A stretch of DNA of 64,000 nucleotides from Chryseobacterium cheonjiense (lineage in GTDB: Bacteria > Bacteroidota > Bacteroidia > Flavobacteriales > Weeksellaceae): NCBI RefSeq assembly GCF_012927265.1, contig NZ_JABBGF010000001.1, forward strand, positions 1,982,502 to 2,046,501, written 5' to 3'. The notes beneath the pieces are model-generated. The model searched no databases. It saw only the letters and a list, made by a program, of their open reading frames with translations, and had not been told where the DNA came from. The stretch's first letter is position 1; the number at the start of each line of letters is the position of its first letter. Positions 41,944 to 51,605 of the stretch are shown piece after piece. The translations under genes and the position numbers were made by a program.

Positions 41944-43539
41944 ATGAAAAGACTCTATTCCAGTGCACTGATTGCATGCACATTCCTGAGCATTTCCGCC
42001 CAGGAAGTAGTCTGGCAGAAAGACATCAAATCCTCCACGCAGGATTTTCTTTCCCAGGTTACCACTACCATTGACCAGCAATATTTGATAACAGGCAGTT
42101 CTATCCACCCTTCGACAGGCTCAGGGTCCGCAGCCGAAAGCCAGCAGCCGAATAACGGTTACGATTTCCATCTGATCAAACTCAACCAACAGGGAGAAGA
42201 GGTTTGGGAAAAGTATTTCTCAGGACAAAACCACGATTTCTTATCGGCTACCGTGAATACGCAGGACGGCGGGTTCCTTATTTCAGGAACTTCATTCAGC
42301 AGTAAGGGGTTGGATAAAAAAGAAGAGTCCAAGGGCGGATCGGACATCTGGCTGATCCGGATCAATGAATTCGGGGATGAATTGTGGCAGAAAACAATCG
42401 GAAGCAATTCTGATGAAGAAGCCAGAGCGGTGATCCAGACGACCGATATGGGATTCTTTGTGGCAGGGAATATTCAAAATTCTGAAAAAGGTTACGGATC
42501 GAAAGATGTTCTGATTGCAAAACTGGATAAAAACGGAAAAGAACTATCACAATTAATTTTAGGCGGAAAAGGATTGGATGAAGTAGAGAAGATGATTCCC
42601 ACGAAAGATGGCGGAGCATTGCTTGGAATCTATTCAAGAAGCAATGCTGGAGGATCTAAGAAGACAGAAAACTTCGGTGAGGGTGATTACTGGATTGTTA
42701 AACTTTCTAAAGACGGCAAAGTAGAATGGGAAAAGAATTTCGGAGGAAAAGGTGATGACCATGTAAGAACATTGGCTTTGACTTCCACAGGATACTTAGT
42801 TGGCGGTGAATCAAGATCGGAAAGATCCGGAAATAAAACCGTGGGTATTGAAGAAGGAACGGACCTGTGGCTGATTTCTTTAAACGAAAGAGGCGAAGAA
42901 ATCTGGCAGAAATCCTACAACTTCAGGAACCGGGATGTGCTGATGGGAATGAGCGTGCTGCATGCTTCAGATGATAAATCATCAAAAGGCATTTTACTGG
43001 GCGGATATACCCAGGCTGAAGGACGGATAGAAAGTGATGATGAAACGTTCTGGATGTTGTATCTGAATGAAAAGGGAGAAGAACAGTGGAGAAAATATGT
43101 GAAAGGAGAATCCAAGAAAAGAGAGGAGCGACTTTCTGATATTAAGCTCAACAGAGACGGATCCATAATTCTAGCGGGAACCAGCGCAGAGGAATTGGGG
43201 AAAGAGAACTGGAAGATTGTCAAGCTGGGCGACAGACAGATTGACCAGCTGATCGAAAAGCAGGATATTAAGATTTACCCGAATCCGGTGAGTGAGTATA
43301 CATATGTAGAAATCGGCTTCCCTTCGACAAGCTCAGGGACCACTCCTTCGACAGGCTCAGGACAGGGGTTTGAAGCAGAGATTATTGTATATGATATGGG
43401 AGGAAGACAGCTTCAGAGCTTAAAAACAAAAAATAAAGTAACCAAGATCAATACGCAGAACCTTATTCAGGGGGCGTATCTGGTAACGGTGAAAACGAAT
43501 GATAATAAAACAGCGAGTGCTAAATTGATTAAGAAGTAA
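41944..43539 (+). CDS. T9SS-secreted repeat protein with in-frame palindromic insertions
   Basis: A 531-residue secreted protein. Signal peptide about 1-19 (ending SISAQ). The body (about 20-430) consists of repeats of 50-60 residues with the pattern DGGFLISGTS...SDIWLIRINEFGDELWQKTIGG, a beta-propeller-type repeat common in flavobacterial surface proteins. The tail (about 437-531) is a type A T9SS sorting domain (IYPNPVSEY, VYDMGGRQLQSLKT, NLIQGAYLVTV, terminal LIKK). Two places carry Ser/Thr/Gly-rich stretches encoded by dispersed repeats: HPSTGSGSAAE near 57 and FPSTSSGTTPSTGSGQG inside the sorting domain. The repeat preserves the frame. The function is unknown. Confidence 0.83.
   Translation: MKRLYSSALIACTFLSISAQEVVWQKDIKSSTQDFLSQVTTTIDQQYLITGSSIHPSTGSGSAAESQQPNNGYDFHLIKLNQQGEEVWEKYFSGQNHDFLSATVNTQDGGFLISGTSFSSKGLDKKEESKGGSDIWLIRINEFGDELWQKTIGSNSDEEARAVIQTTDMGFFVAGNIQNSEKGYGSKDVLIAKLDKNGKELSQLILGGKGLDEVEKMIPTKDGGALLGIYSRSNAGGSKKTENFGEGDYWIVKLSKDGKVEWEKNFGGKGDDHVRTLALTSTGYLVGGESRSERSGNKTVGIEEGTDLWLISLNERGEEIWQKSYNFRNRDVLMGMSVLHASDDKSSKGILLGGYTQAEGRIESDDETFWMLYLNEKGEEQWRKYVKGESKKREERLSDIKLNRDGSIILAGTSAEELGKENWKIVKLGDRQIDQLIEKQDIKIYPNPVSEYTYVEIGFPSTSSGTTPSTGSGQGFEAEIIVYDMGGRQLQSLKTKNKVTKINTQNLIQGAYLVTVKTNDNKTASAKLIKK
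42108..42126 (+). repeat. Dispersed repeat inside coding sequence
   Basis: CCCTTCGACAGGCTCAGGG inserts in frame and encodes PSTGSG. The core CTTCGACAGGCTCAG differs at two bases from CTTCGAGAGCCTCAG in the 39-40 kb and 18.2 kb palindromes. Confidence 0.75.
43320..43361 (+). repeat. Two dispersed repeat copies inside the T9SS tail
   Basis: CCCTTCGACAAGCTCAGGG (43320-43338) and CCTTCGACAGGCTCAGG (43345-43361) sit in the same orientation six bases apart, adding a Ser/Thr/Gly/Pro stretch to the sorting domain. Confidence 0.75.
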
Positions 43540-43544
43540 ACATC

Positions 43545-46500
43545 ATGAAAAAACAAGTAATATTAATTTCTCTACTATTTAATGGATTCTTTACTATGCA
43601 AGGACAAATGTCTGGAAGTAATCCAATTACGAGTGAGATCAAACCTGTTTCACTTCCACTAGCGCCTGAAGCTTATTCTCTTTTAAAATTTGATATTAAT
43701 CCTGTTGACTTAAGTACAGGCATCCCGGATATATCGGAAAATATTTATTCTGTAAATGTAGATGCCCATATCAATATTGATCTCAGCTTAAAATATCATC
43801 CATCCGGCATTAGAGTAAAAGAGCTTTCTGGCTTGGTAGGACAAGGGTGGAATATCAATGCTGCAGGTGCAATCACAAGAGAGATCAATGGTTTACCCGA
43901 TGATAAGCCTATGTATGGTATTTTGGATAATGGTTTTGAGAACGCACTTGCACAATATGGAGCATCACATAGTGAAACAGCAAAATATCTTTATGATTCC
44001 AAATACGGAAAAGAAGATGTAGAGTATGATCTTTTTCATTTTAACTTTTTAAATCATTCAGGAAGTTTTAAATTGAATAAAAACGGCAGCGGAGAATATA
44101 TCGGAAGAGGCGGGAATTATAAAATATCTTACGAAAGGGACTCAAATGACCAAAACAGAATTTCCAAATTTAGCATAACAGATGATTATGGATATATTTA
44201 TGTTTTTGATAAGAAAATTATTGATGGAAGGATAACAACAAGATCCTTAAACTATGAGCAGATGCATCAATGCCTTTCTTATAGTCCGATGGAAAGCACT
44301 TTGTTACCTCCGCCGTATACCATGTGGTATTTAAGTGAGATAAAAAAATATAACAATTCGGTTTTGTGTGAATTTGTATATAATGCATATACGGAAGTAC
44401 CTCCTCCTACCAAATCAGAAGAGATTAATCTAAGAATGGATAATCTTTATATTGCTGATCTGGGGCAAGACGAACAACCTTTACCTGAAGATGCTGATGC
44501 CGCTCAAACCTGTGGTCCTCTTTTTTGTAATCATAGAAGTTTACTTCCGCGTTATTCGTCTACCGTAATTCAGAACTCAGCAGGACTTGTTTTAACCAAA
44601 ATCAATATTACAAATAAAGGAACTATAGATTTTAATATTGCTAATAATAAAATGGAATCCATTTTAGTGAAAAATACGGAGGGCAATACCATCAAAAAAG
44701 TAGAATTTGATTTTCTTACAACAAGTAACGGAAGAAGATTCCTTAAAAATCTCTTTATCAAAGATAAAAACAATGCACAGATGTATAAGTACTCCTATGA
44801 ATATGAATCGCCGGAGATGCTTCCATCCGTAACTGTAGATAATTATGATTATTGGGGATATTTTAATAATAAACCAAATACAAACTTAATTGTTGAAGGC
44901 AAAAATATTATTACGGAAAATAAATGGGCGGATAAAAATTTTGTTCTTACGGGAGTATTGAAAAAAGTTATTCTCCCGACGGGAGGAACTAAGGAATTTA
45001 CCTTTGAATCTAACACCTATTCTAAAGAGTTGGTTAATCCTAATCTAAAATATGATGTGAGCGAAAATAGAGAATCAAAAAGTTACCATATTTCAAAAAC
45101 TATTTTGAATGGAACTAATACAAGTAATGGAATGCCTGTAGAAAATGCTCTTATTTATGTGAAAGATTTTCAAAAGATAAATATCAATTATTCTGCTTCA
45201 CAATATCAGAATATTGCGGATGTCTCTGAAATTTTTGTTCAATTAACTCCAATTATACTAACTGCTGATCCCGCACATCCGCTGATGGTTTTTCAGAGCC
45301 AGATTGATAATGCCCCGGAAGATCCTTCAAGAGCAAAAACCTATATAAATCTAAATAGCTCAACCAGCAATAGTGTTGAGTTATATAGTAATGGATATTA
45401 TAGAGTTTCATACCATCACATTAACAATTTGCAATACAACCCGGTTACCTATAATCTGGATGTTTATTATTATGAGCTAAAAGATAATATTCAATATTTA
45501 TACGGTGGAGGATTAAGAATAAAGCAGATCAAAGTGGCGGATGGAAATAGTAGTTATTTGAAAAACTTTGATTACAGTAATCCTTCTAATTCCAAACAAT
45601 CCAGTGGAGAAATTATCAATACTCCGGTTTTTACAAAACTTCAGAATTATAAGTGGTCTCAGGTTGTAGGACAAAGTTTATCGGGATATGGTATTGTACC
45701 TGTCACCACGCAATATTTAAGCGCTAATGATCTGGGATACTCATCTGTTAATGCCATAAAGGGCAGTTATGTTAACTATAAATATGTTAAGGTGAGCGAT
45801 GATAAAGGAAAGATTGAAAATATGTTCTCTGGATATTCAGATTATACGGATATAACTTATGATGATCTTTTCTATCCAACATATAAGTTTCATAATCAGG
45901 ATTACAAAATTGGTTTACCAAAAAATAATAAAATCTACAGCGCTAATAACACTTTATTAAAAAGCACCGATAACGATTTTGAGATAAAAGATTTTACGGC
46001 GACCCTTAATAGTAAAGTATTTGATAATAACGGAGGTTGTTATCTACAAAACGGTCCTTGGTCTTCCAGAGTTAGTTCTTATAATACGTACATGGCTAAT
46101 CTTAACAGCCAACCCTACCCATCTTCTGATTGTGGAAGTAATCCATTATCCTCATTAATTACAATGAATTCCTTGGTTAAATATGGTTTTAGCGGAGTAA
46201 AGAAAAACACAGAAATTGAGTTTTTTGGAAACAACAGTTTTGAGACAATTACACAAAGTACCTATAACACCCGCGATTATCTTACTAAGAAAACAATGGC
46301 ATCCCCAGATAATAGCATTACAGAAACTACCTATCAATACGCCCACGAGAAGAACAACCAAAAGCTGATCAATGCCAATATGATTGGTATCCCTTTGGAA
46401 ACGGCAGTAATAAAAAAGCAGAATGCTTCTGATCAGGGAAAAACCATTTCCAGAACCGAAACCAAGTATGACAATGCAGCCAATCTATTTCCAAGCTCGG

Positions 46501-46970
46501 TGGTTTCCTATGATTTGCAGAGTACAGCTTCTACGGAAGTTACTTACGATCAATATGACACCAATGGCAATCTTCAGCAGTACACGACAAAAGATGGTAT
46601 TTCAACAGTTATTATCTGGGGCTATAATCAAACCCAACCGATTGCCAAGATAACAGGAGCTAAACTATCCGATATCCAGCAGTCTCTTATCAGCAGTATT
46701 GTAAATGCTTCCGACCTGGACGCTTCCAATCCATTGAATGAGCCGGCATTGATCACAGCGCTGGATGATTTCAGAAAAAATTCTAACATGGCAAATTATC
46801 AGGTAACCACTTATACCTATGATCCACTAATTGGAGTTACCAGCATTACCCCGCCATCGGGAATCAGGGAAGTGTACATTTATGATGCTGCCAACAGATT
46901 GAAAGAAATCAGAGAAAATTCTGCCACCGGCAAACTGTTAAAAGAATTCAAGTACAACTACAAAAACTAA
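43545..46970 (+). CDS. YD-repeat (RHS-type) companion protein, secreted
   Basis: A 1141-residue protein with signal peptide (about 1-21). The start of the mature protein (LLKFDINPVDLSTGIPDISE, DLSLKYHPSGIRVKELSGLVGQGWNINAAG) is the SpvB/TcaB-like entry seen in RHS companions of Bacteroidota. The carboxy third carries YD-type repeats (TTYQYAHEKNNQKLI, TETKYDNAANLFPSSV, VTYDQYDTNGNLQQYTT, YIYDAANRLKEIRENS). It has no toxin tail or T9SS domain. It begins five bases after the upstream T9SS gene and ends four bases before the RHS protein gene, so the row is an operon. It may form part of the RHS shell or aid export. Confidence 0.8.
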   Translation: MKKQVILISLLFNGFFTMQGQMSGSNPITSEIKPVSLPLAPEAYSLLKFDINPVDLSTGIPDISENIYSVNVDAHINIDLSLKYHPSGIRVKELSGLVGQGWNINAAGAITREINGLPDDKPMYGILDNGFENALAQYGASHSETAKYLYDSKYGKEDVEYDLFHFNFLNHSGSFKLNKNGSGEYIGRGGNYKISYERDSNDQNRISKFSITDDYGYIYVFDKKIIDGRITTRSLNYEQMHQCLSYSPMESTLLPPPYTMWYLSEIKKYNNSVLCEFVYNAYTEVPPPTKSEEINLRMDNLYIADLGQDEQPLPEDADAAQTCGPLFCNHRSLLPRYSSTVIQNSAGLVLTKINITNKGTIDFNIANNKMESILVKNTEGNTIKKVEFDFLTTSNGRRFLKNLFIKDKNNAQMYKYSYEYESPEMLPSVTVDNYDYWGYFNNKPNTNLIVEGKNIITENKWADKNFVLTGVLKKVILPTGGTKEFTFESNTYSKELVNPNLKYDVSENRESKSYHISKTILNGTNTSNGMPVENALIYVKDFQKININYSASQYQNIADVSEIFVQLTPIILTADPAHPLMVFQSQIDNAPEDPSRAKTYINLNSSTSNSVELYSNGYYRVSYHHINNLQYNPVTYNLDVYYYELKDNIQYLYGGGLRIKQIKVADGNSSYLKNFDYSNPSNSKQSSGEIINTPVFTKLQNYKWSQVVGQSLSGYGIVPVTTQYLSANDLGYSSVNAIKGSYVNYKYVKVSDDKGKIENMFSGYSDYTDITYDDLFYPTYKFHNQDYKIGLPKNNKIYSANNTLLKSTDNDFEIKDFTATLNSKVFDNNGGCYLQNGPWSSRVSSYNTYMANLNSQPYPSSDCGSNPLSSLITMNSLVKYGFSGVKKNTEIEFFGNNSFETITQSTYNTRDYLTKKTMASPDNSITETTYQYAHEKNNQKLINANMIGIPLETAVIKKQNASDQGKTISRTETKYDNAANLFPSSVVSYDLQSTASTEVTYDQYDTNGNLQQYTTKDGISTVIIWGYNQTQPIAKITGAKLSDIQQSLISSIVNASDLDASNPLNEPALITALDDFRKNSNMANYQVTTYTYDPLIGVTSITPPSGIREVYIYDAANRLKEIRENSATGKLLKEFKYNYKN

Positions 46971-46974
46971 AACG

Positions 46975-49900
46975 ATGAAAAAGATATTAATTCCAATTGG
47001 CGCTTTGCTGGTGTCAGGTGTATCCCATGCCCAGCTGAACAATACGGAAAACTACGTCTATACAAAAACCTATTTAGATTATAACGGAACCACCGCTGCC
47101 AAAACTTCAGAAACCGTTCAGTACTTTGACGGTTTGGGAAGACCCAAGCAGGTGGTGAATGTAAAAGCTTCCCCACAAGGGAAAGATGTGGTAACCCATA
47201 TCGAATACGATGGTTTCGGAAGACAGGTGAAAGATTATCTCCCGGTTCCCCAGCAGGGAACACAGAATGGAGGCATTTACACCTCTCCGCTGAGCAATGC
47301 CACCCAGCCAACGCTTTACGGTCCGGAGAAAATCTTTTCGGAGAAAATTCTGGAAAGTTCACCTTTAGACAGGATCTTACAGCAGAAACAGGTGGGTAAT
47401 GATTGGAGCAACAAACCCGTACAGTTCGGGTATGATGCTAATATCCAGGGGGATTATGTGAGGAAGTATGAAACTTCTACCACCTGGATTGAAGGCAGAA
47501 CGCAGACCTCTGTTCAGCTCCTGCAGTATTTTTTACCCAATCAGCTGTACAAGAATACGGTTACTGACGAGGATGGCAACAAAACCATCGAATTCAAAAA
47601 CGGAGAGGGTCAGACGATTCTGGTAAGAAAAGTAATAAGCCCTACAGAAAATGCCGACACGTATTATGTGTATAATGAATATAACCAGCTGGCTTTTGTC
47701 ATTCCTCCTTTAGCATCAGCTCCTACTGTTGAAAGCACTACGGTAGAAAATCTCTATTACCAATACCGTTACGATGGGAGGAACCGATTGGTAGAAAAGA
47801 AGCTTCCGGGCAAAAGCTGGGAATATATGGTGTATGATAAGCAGGACAGGCTGGTCCTCACCCGTGATGCTAACCTCGAAGCGCAGGGAAAATGGCTTTT
47901 TACAAAATACGACCAGTTTTCACGGCCTATTTACACAGGTTTGGTGTATAGCCCTCCGGGCAGAGCCCAGCAGGTGGCTGCTGTAGAAGGATTGGGATCT
48001 AATAATGAAGTAAGGACTACTTCCAGTTTTAATAATACGGGGATGGATGTGTATTATACCACCAATTCAGCCTATCCGCAGTATAATTATACCCTTTTGT
48101 CTGTTAATTATTATGATTCTTACCCGGGATACAGCTTTAACCCATCTTTCCCGACAAATATTTTAGGAGAACCCACCCTCACCGAAACTCCTACTGCGGA
48201 AGGCTTGAGCACAAAGAGCCTTCCGGTGATGAGTTTGGTGAAAAACATTGAGGATGATAACTGGACGAAAAATTACACCTACTACGACAAAAAAGGAAGA
48301 GCCATCGGAAGTTATTCGATCAATCATTTAGGCGGGCGTACCCAGACAGAATCCAAACTGGATTTTGCAGGAGCTGTTCAGCAGAGCATCACCCGCCACA
48401 AAAGACTGAATACGGATACCGATAAAGTGATTACCGAAAACTTTACGTATGATACGCAAAACAGATTATTGACTCATACCCATCAGGTAGACAGCAACCC
48501 TGTGGAATATTTAGCGCAGAATACGTATAATGAGCTTTCCCAGCTTTCCGGAAAAAAAGTTGGGGGAATATCTCCTTCCGCTCCGTTGCAGGATGTCAGT
48601 TACAAATACAATATCCGGGGGTGGATGACCAAAATTAATGATCCCAAAAACCTTAATGGAAAGTTATTCGGATATGAGATTAAATATAACCAAGTAGAGG
48701 GACAACAGACTCCCGATCCGTTTGATACGAATTTAAAAGTATTGCCTAAATATAATGGTAATATTGCTGAAGTAGATTGGCGTAGCAATACCACATCAGG
48801 GGATTATTTAAGAAGATACGGTTACGTGTATGATAAGCTTAACAGGTTATCAGCAGGCTTTTATCAAAGAGAAGACCGTCCTTCTGCTCAGGAATATTTT
48901 GAAAAAATAACCTACGACTTAAACGGCAATATCACCAACCTGAAAAGAACAGCATCGTTGGATGGCAATACTACAGCAGGATTAATTGATAATCTGACCT
49001 ATGGATATTTTAATAATAACAACAGCAACAGGCTGAAGACCGTCACCGATTCCTCCACAGATTATAGGGGGTATCCCGATGTTTCAGGGATTGAGATAGG
49101 GTATGATGATAATGGGAATATGACGAGCCATCAGGACGAAGGAATTCTTCAGATTGATTATAATATTCTGAATCTTCCGAATTATATTAAGTTCGATAAG
49201 CTCTACTACACCAGAGGGGTTTGGCAGAATGTTAATACTCAGTATTTTTACAAGGCCGATGGAATAAAACATAGAAAAGAATACCGCTACAGTGAAAACT
49301 CTGTTTATAGGAAGAAAACAACAGATTATCTGGATGGTTTCCAGTATGAAGAGATCCAAAATGTGAGTCCAAATACATTGAAATTTGTTCCGACTGCGGA
49401 AGGGTATTTTAATTTTGAAAATAATAAGTATATTTACAATTATGTTGATCATTTAGGGAATGTAAGGTTAAGCTACTTTAATAATGGAACCAACGTAGAA
49501 GTTCTTGAAGAAAACAATTATTATCCTTTCGGGTTGAAACATGAAGGATACAATGCACTGGCAGGAAATTCTTCGTACCAGTATAAGTATCAAGGGCAGG
49601 AGTTACAGAATGAAACAGGCTGGTATAGTTTTAAATGGAGAAATTATATGCCTGATGTAGGAAGGTTTTTTAACATTGATCCTTTATCTGAAAAATATGC
49701 TTATCAATCACATTATAACTTTTCTGAAAACAGGGTTATTGATGGAAGAGAGTTGGAGGGGTTAGAATGGGTATCAAGTAGAAACTTAGAAGAAAAGACT
49801 GTCAATCTGCATCTTACATACAAATTGGCAAATAATACTATCAATGCTTTAACAAACAATCAGTTAAAAACTTTAGTATCTGAAAGGCAAAATGCAATAA

Positions 49901-50370
49901 ATACAATCGTAGGGGGAATGACATCTGAAGGATATAATCTTAGTTTTAGTTTTACTCAAAGTGAAAAAGCCACAATAGTATGGGACTATAATATGGGATT
50001 CGATACTACAAATGTAGTTGACTTAAATAACGCGCCTAAATCTGATATTGAATTCGCGTTAACTACAGCACTTGGAATGACTGATGTAATAGGAAATACA
50101 CAAATAAATAGAACACAAATAAGTGTAAGTAAATCAGAACATTTTTCATGGAATGAAGATGGGCAAATTGAATTTGATAAGGATGACCGATCAACTATTG
50201 CCCAGACTGGAGTGCATGAAACATTACATGAACTTGGATTAGGACATTTGGATAAGGAAACTTTAAAGGATCCCAAAAATATAGTTCAAGCCCATCCTAT
50301 TGGTACGGTTGTTACACCACAGCAAAGATCAACAATTATAAATAATGTAGAAGAACAGCAAAAAAAATAA
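46975..50370 (+). CDS. RHS protein (DUF6443) with C-terminal metzincin-type protease domain
   Basis: A 1131-residue protein with signal peptide (about 1-20, ending SHAQ). DUF6443 follows (about 30-165: SETVQYFDGLGRPKQVV), then many YD repeats, then the RHS-associated core that ends with the conserved blocks YVDHLGNVRLSY, EENNYYPFGLKHEGY, YKYQGQELQNETG and DPLSEKYAYQSHYNF (about 830-925). The last 199 residues (from about 933) are unrelated to RHS, more AT-rich, and contain HETLHELGLGH at 1081-1091, the HExxHxxGxxH zinc site of metzincins. This is the expected layout of a polymorphic toxin with a variable tip. A small lipoprotein gene 13 bases downstream is the natural immunity candidate. Confidence 0.88.
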   Translation: MKKILIPIGALLVSGVSHAQLNNTENYVYTKTYLDYNGTTAAKTSETVQYFDGLGRPKQVVNVKASPQGKDVVTHIEYDGFGRQVKDYLPVPQQGTQNGGIYTSPLSNATQPTLYGPEKIFSEKILESSPLDRILQQKQVGNDWSNKPVQFGYDANIQGDYVRKYETSTTWIEGRTQTSVQLLQYFLPNQLYKNTVTDEDGNKTIEFKNGEGQTILVRKVISPTENADTYYVYNEYNQLAFVIPPLASAPTVESTTVENLYYQYRYDGRNRLVEKKLPGKSWEYMVYDKQDRLVLTRDANLEAQGKWLFTKYDQFSRPIYTGLVYSPPGRAQQVAAVEGLGSNNEVRTTSSFNNTGMDVYYTTNSAYPQYNYTLLSVNYYDSYPGYSFNPSFPTNILGEPTLTETPTAEGLSTKSLPVMSLVKNIEDDNWTKNYTYYDKKGRAIGSYSINHLGGRTQTESKLDFAGAVQQSITRHKRLNTDTDKVITENFTYDTQNRLLTHTHQVDSNPVEYLAQNTYNELSQLSGKKVGGISPSAPLQDVSYKYNIRGWMTKINDPKNLNGKLFGYEIKYNQVEGQQTPDPFDTNLKVLPKYNGNIAEVDWRSNTTSGDYLRRYGYVYDKLNRLSAGFYQREDRPSAQEYFEKITYDLNGNITNLKRTASLDGNTTAGLIDNLTYGYFNNNNSNRLKTVTDSSTDYRGYPDVSGIEIGYDDNGNMTSHQDEGILQIDYNILNLPNYIKFDKLYYTRGVWQNVNTQYFYKADGIKHRKEYRYSENSVYRKKTTDYLDGFQYEEIQNVSPNTLKFVPTAEGYFNFENNKYIYNYVDHLGNVRLSYFNNGTNVEVLEENNYYPFGLKHEGYNALAGNSSYQYKYQGQELQNETGWYSFKWRNYMPDVGRFFNIDPLSEKYAYQSHYNFSENRVIDGRELEGLEWVSSRNLEEKTVNLHLTYKLANNTINALTNNQLKTLVSERQNAINTIVGGMTSEGYNLSFSFTQSEKATIVWDYNMGFDTTNVVDLNNAPKSDIEFALTTALGMTDVIGNTQINRTQISVSKSEHFSWNEDGQIEFDKDDRSTIAQTGVHETLHELGLGHLDKETLKDPKNIVQAHPIGTVVTPQQRSTIINNVEEQQKK

Positions 50371-50383
50371 TAGTCAAATAATT

Positions 50384-50818
50384 ATGAATAATATATATAA
50401 AATTTACTTGTTAATTTGTTTTTTATTCTTAACAAGTTGCTCTAATATACATTTTTTATATGAAAATGAGAGTTTATCAAACAAGATAGAAGGAATATCA
50501 AAAGTATTGTATGATAAATATGATCTTTATAAAGATGAAAAATCATTAATTGTATTTGAATCGAACTTTAATAATGTAGTGAAAATTATTAATGATAATA
50601 AAATTATCTTTAATCGCAACATTAAGACTAAACCAACACTAGGATTTGCAGCTCCATGTATTATAAATAATTTTAGTGATGTTTCAATTTTTATTGATAA
50701 TAAGAAAAAAATTACGTTAAAACCAGAAAATATAAATAATTATAAATTTATTTATATTAATAAACATGGAAATAGGTATAGTATTTTATTTACAAATAAA
50801 GCACATAGCTATAGATAA
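50384..50818 (+). CDS. Small lipoprotein, candidate immunity protein for the RHS protease
   Basis: A 144-residue lipoprotein (signal MNNIYKIYLLICFLFLTSC with lipobox cysteine 19). The mature part is very rich in Asn, Ile and Lys, with beta-type patterns (SLIVFESNFNNVVKIINDNK, VSIFIDNKKKITLKP, YKFIYINKHGNRYSILF). No family is recognised. The gene follows the RHS gene by 13 bases and shares its strong AT bias, differing from the RHS core. This position and composition fit an immunity gene acquired with the toxin tip, here as a membrane-anchored inhibitor of an exported protease. This is inference. Confidence 0.6.
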   Translation: MNNIYKIYLLICFLFLTSCSNIHFLYENESLSNKIEGISKVLYDKYDLYKDEKSLIVFESNFNNVVKIINDNKIIFNRNIKTKPTLGFAAPCIINNFSDVSIFIDNKKKITLKPENINNYKFIYINKHGNRYSILFTNKAHSYR

Positions 50819-50941
50819 GCGATAATTAAATGATATTAGAATTGCTTATTTCTTCATCTAATTTAACAATAAAACTTTAAATAGTTAATAAAATAGATAT
50901 TACCCTGAACTCTCGGATTTATAATGCGTGAGAAATAAACA

Positions 50942-50970
50942 AATAACCCTCGCATTTTGCGAGGGTTATT
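50942..50970 (+). terminator. Terminator after the RHS toxin/lipoprotein pair
   Basis: A 13-bp stem AATAACCCTCGCA/TGCGAGGGTTATT with a three-base loop is followed by GTTTTTAT. Confidence 0.8.
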
Positions 50971-51052
50971 GTTTTTATAGAGCTGCTACATTTTTATTAA
51001 ATAAGTCTTTAAATTTTTTGGTGGTAAGTATTTTACCATAAGTATAAATATT

Positions 51053-51352
51053 TCATCCATCCAATATAATTATTTAAATTTACCGAAGAAGATCACTCAA
51101 AATGTCCAGATAACAGATTATGTGTACTGTGCAGACGGATTGAAAGTGAAGAAGTTCTTTAATGGCTTAGAAACCGATTACCTGGATGGCTTTCAGTATA
51201 AGTTTACTTACGGTTGGGAAATTGAATCGGGTACGGATGCGATGAGGCTGAGAATCATCCCTACTTCGGAAGGCTATTTTGATGGATTAAGAAACAGGTA
51301 TTTTTACAATTATACCGATCATCTTGGAAATGTAAGATTAAGTATTGACTAA
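51053..51352 (+). pseudogene. Orphan RHS tip fragment
   Basis: An open frame without a proper start encodes a piece of an RHS core: IQYNYLNLPKKIT, DYVYCADGLKVKKFFNG, TDYLDGFQYKFTYG, IPTSEGYFDGLRNRYFYNY and TDHLGNVRLSID, then a TAA at 51350-51352. It aligns with residues of about 735-835 of the RHS protein upstream (YNILNLPNYIKF, TDYLDGFQYEEIQN, YVDHLGNVRLSY). It stops exactly before the toxin-tip junction region. Such fragments are leftovers of tip exchange by recombination. An ATG or GTG start at 51116-51122 is possible but the product would be a fragment. Confidence 0.8.
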
Positions 51353-51406
51353 TTCAATTTAAATTACCTGCTTTCGCGAATTTGTAATCCGTGAGCGATA
51401 ATAAAT

Positions 51407-51435
51407 AAGAGGCTGTTTTTTAAGGCAGCCTCTTT
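51407..51435 (+). terminator. Terminator after the orphan RHS tip
   Basis: AAGAGGCTG pairs with CAGCCTCTT, followed by T-rich sequence. Confidence 0.7.
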
Positions 51436-51605
51436 CTTATCAATTCTAATTTTTAAAATAAGTAAATTTACAATTATGTTTGTAATTAAGTTATAATGAT
51501 CTGTTTGAAAATATTATATAATTATATATCAAAAAAATCACAAATGTTATCAAATATTTTTTAAATCTGAATAGGCTTAAAATAATCAATCTACCATTTT
51601 TCTGT

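Noticed and set aside
51122..51352. Independent 76-residue gene
   Set aside because: The sequence is a fragment of the RHS core and its homology extends upstream of any start codon.
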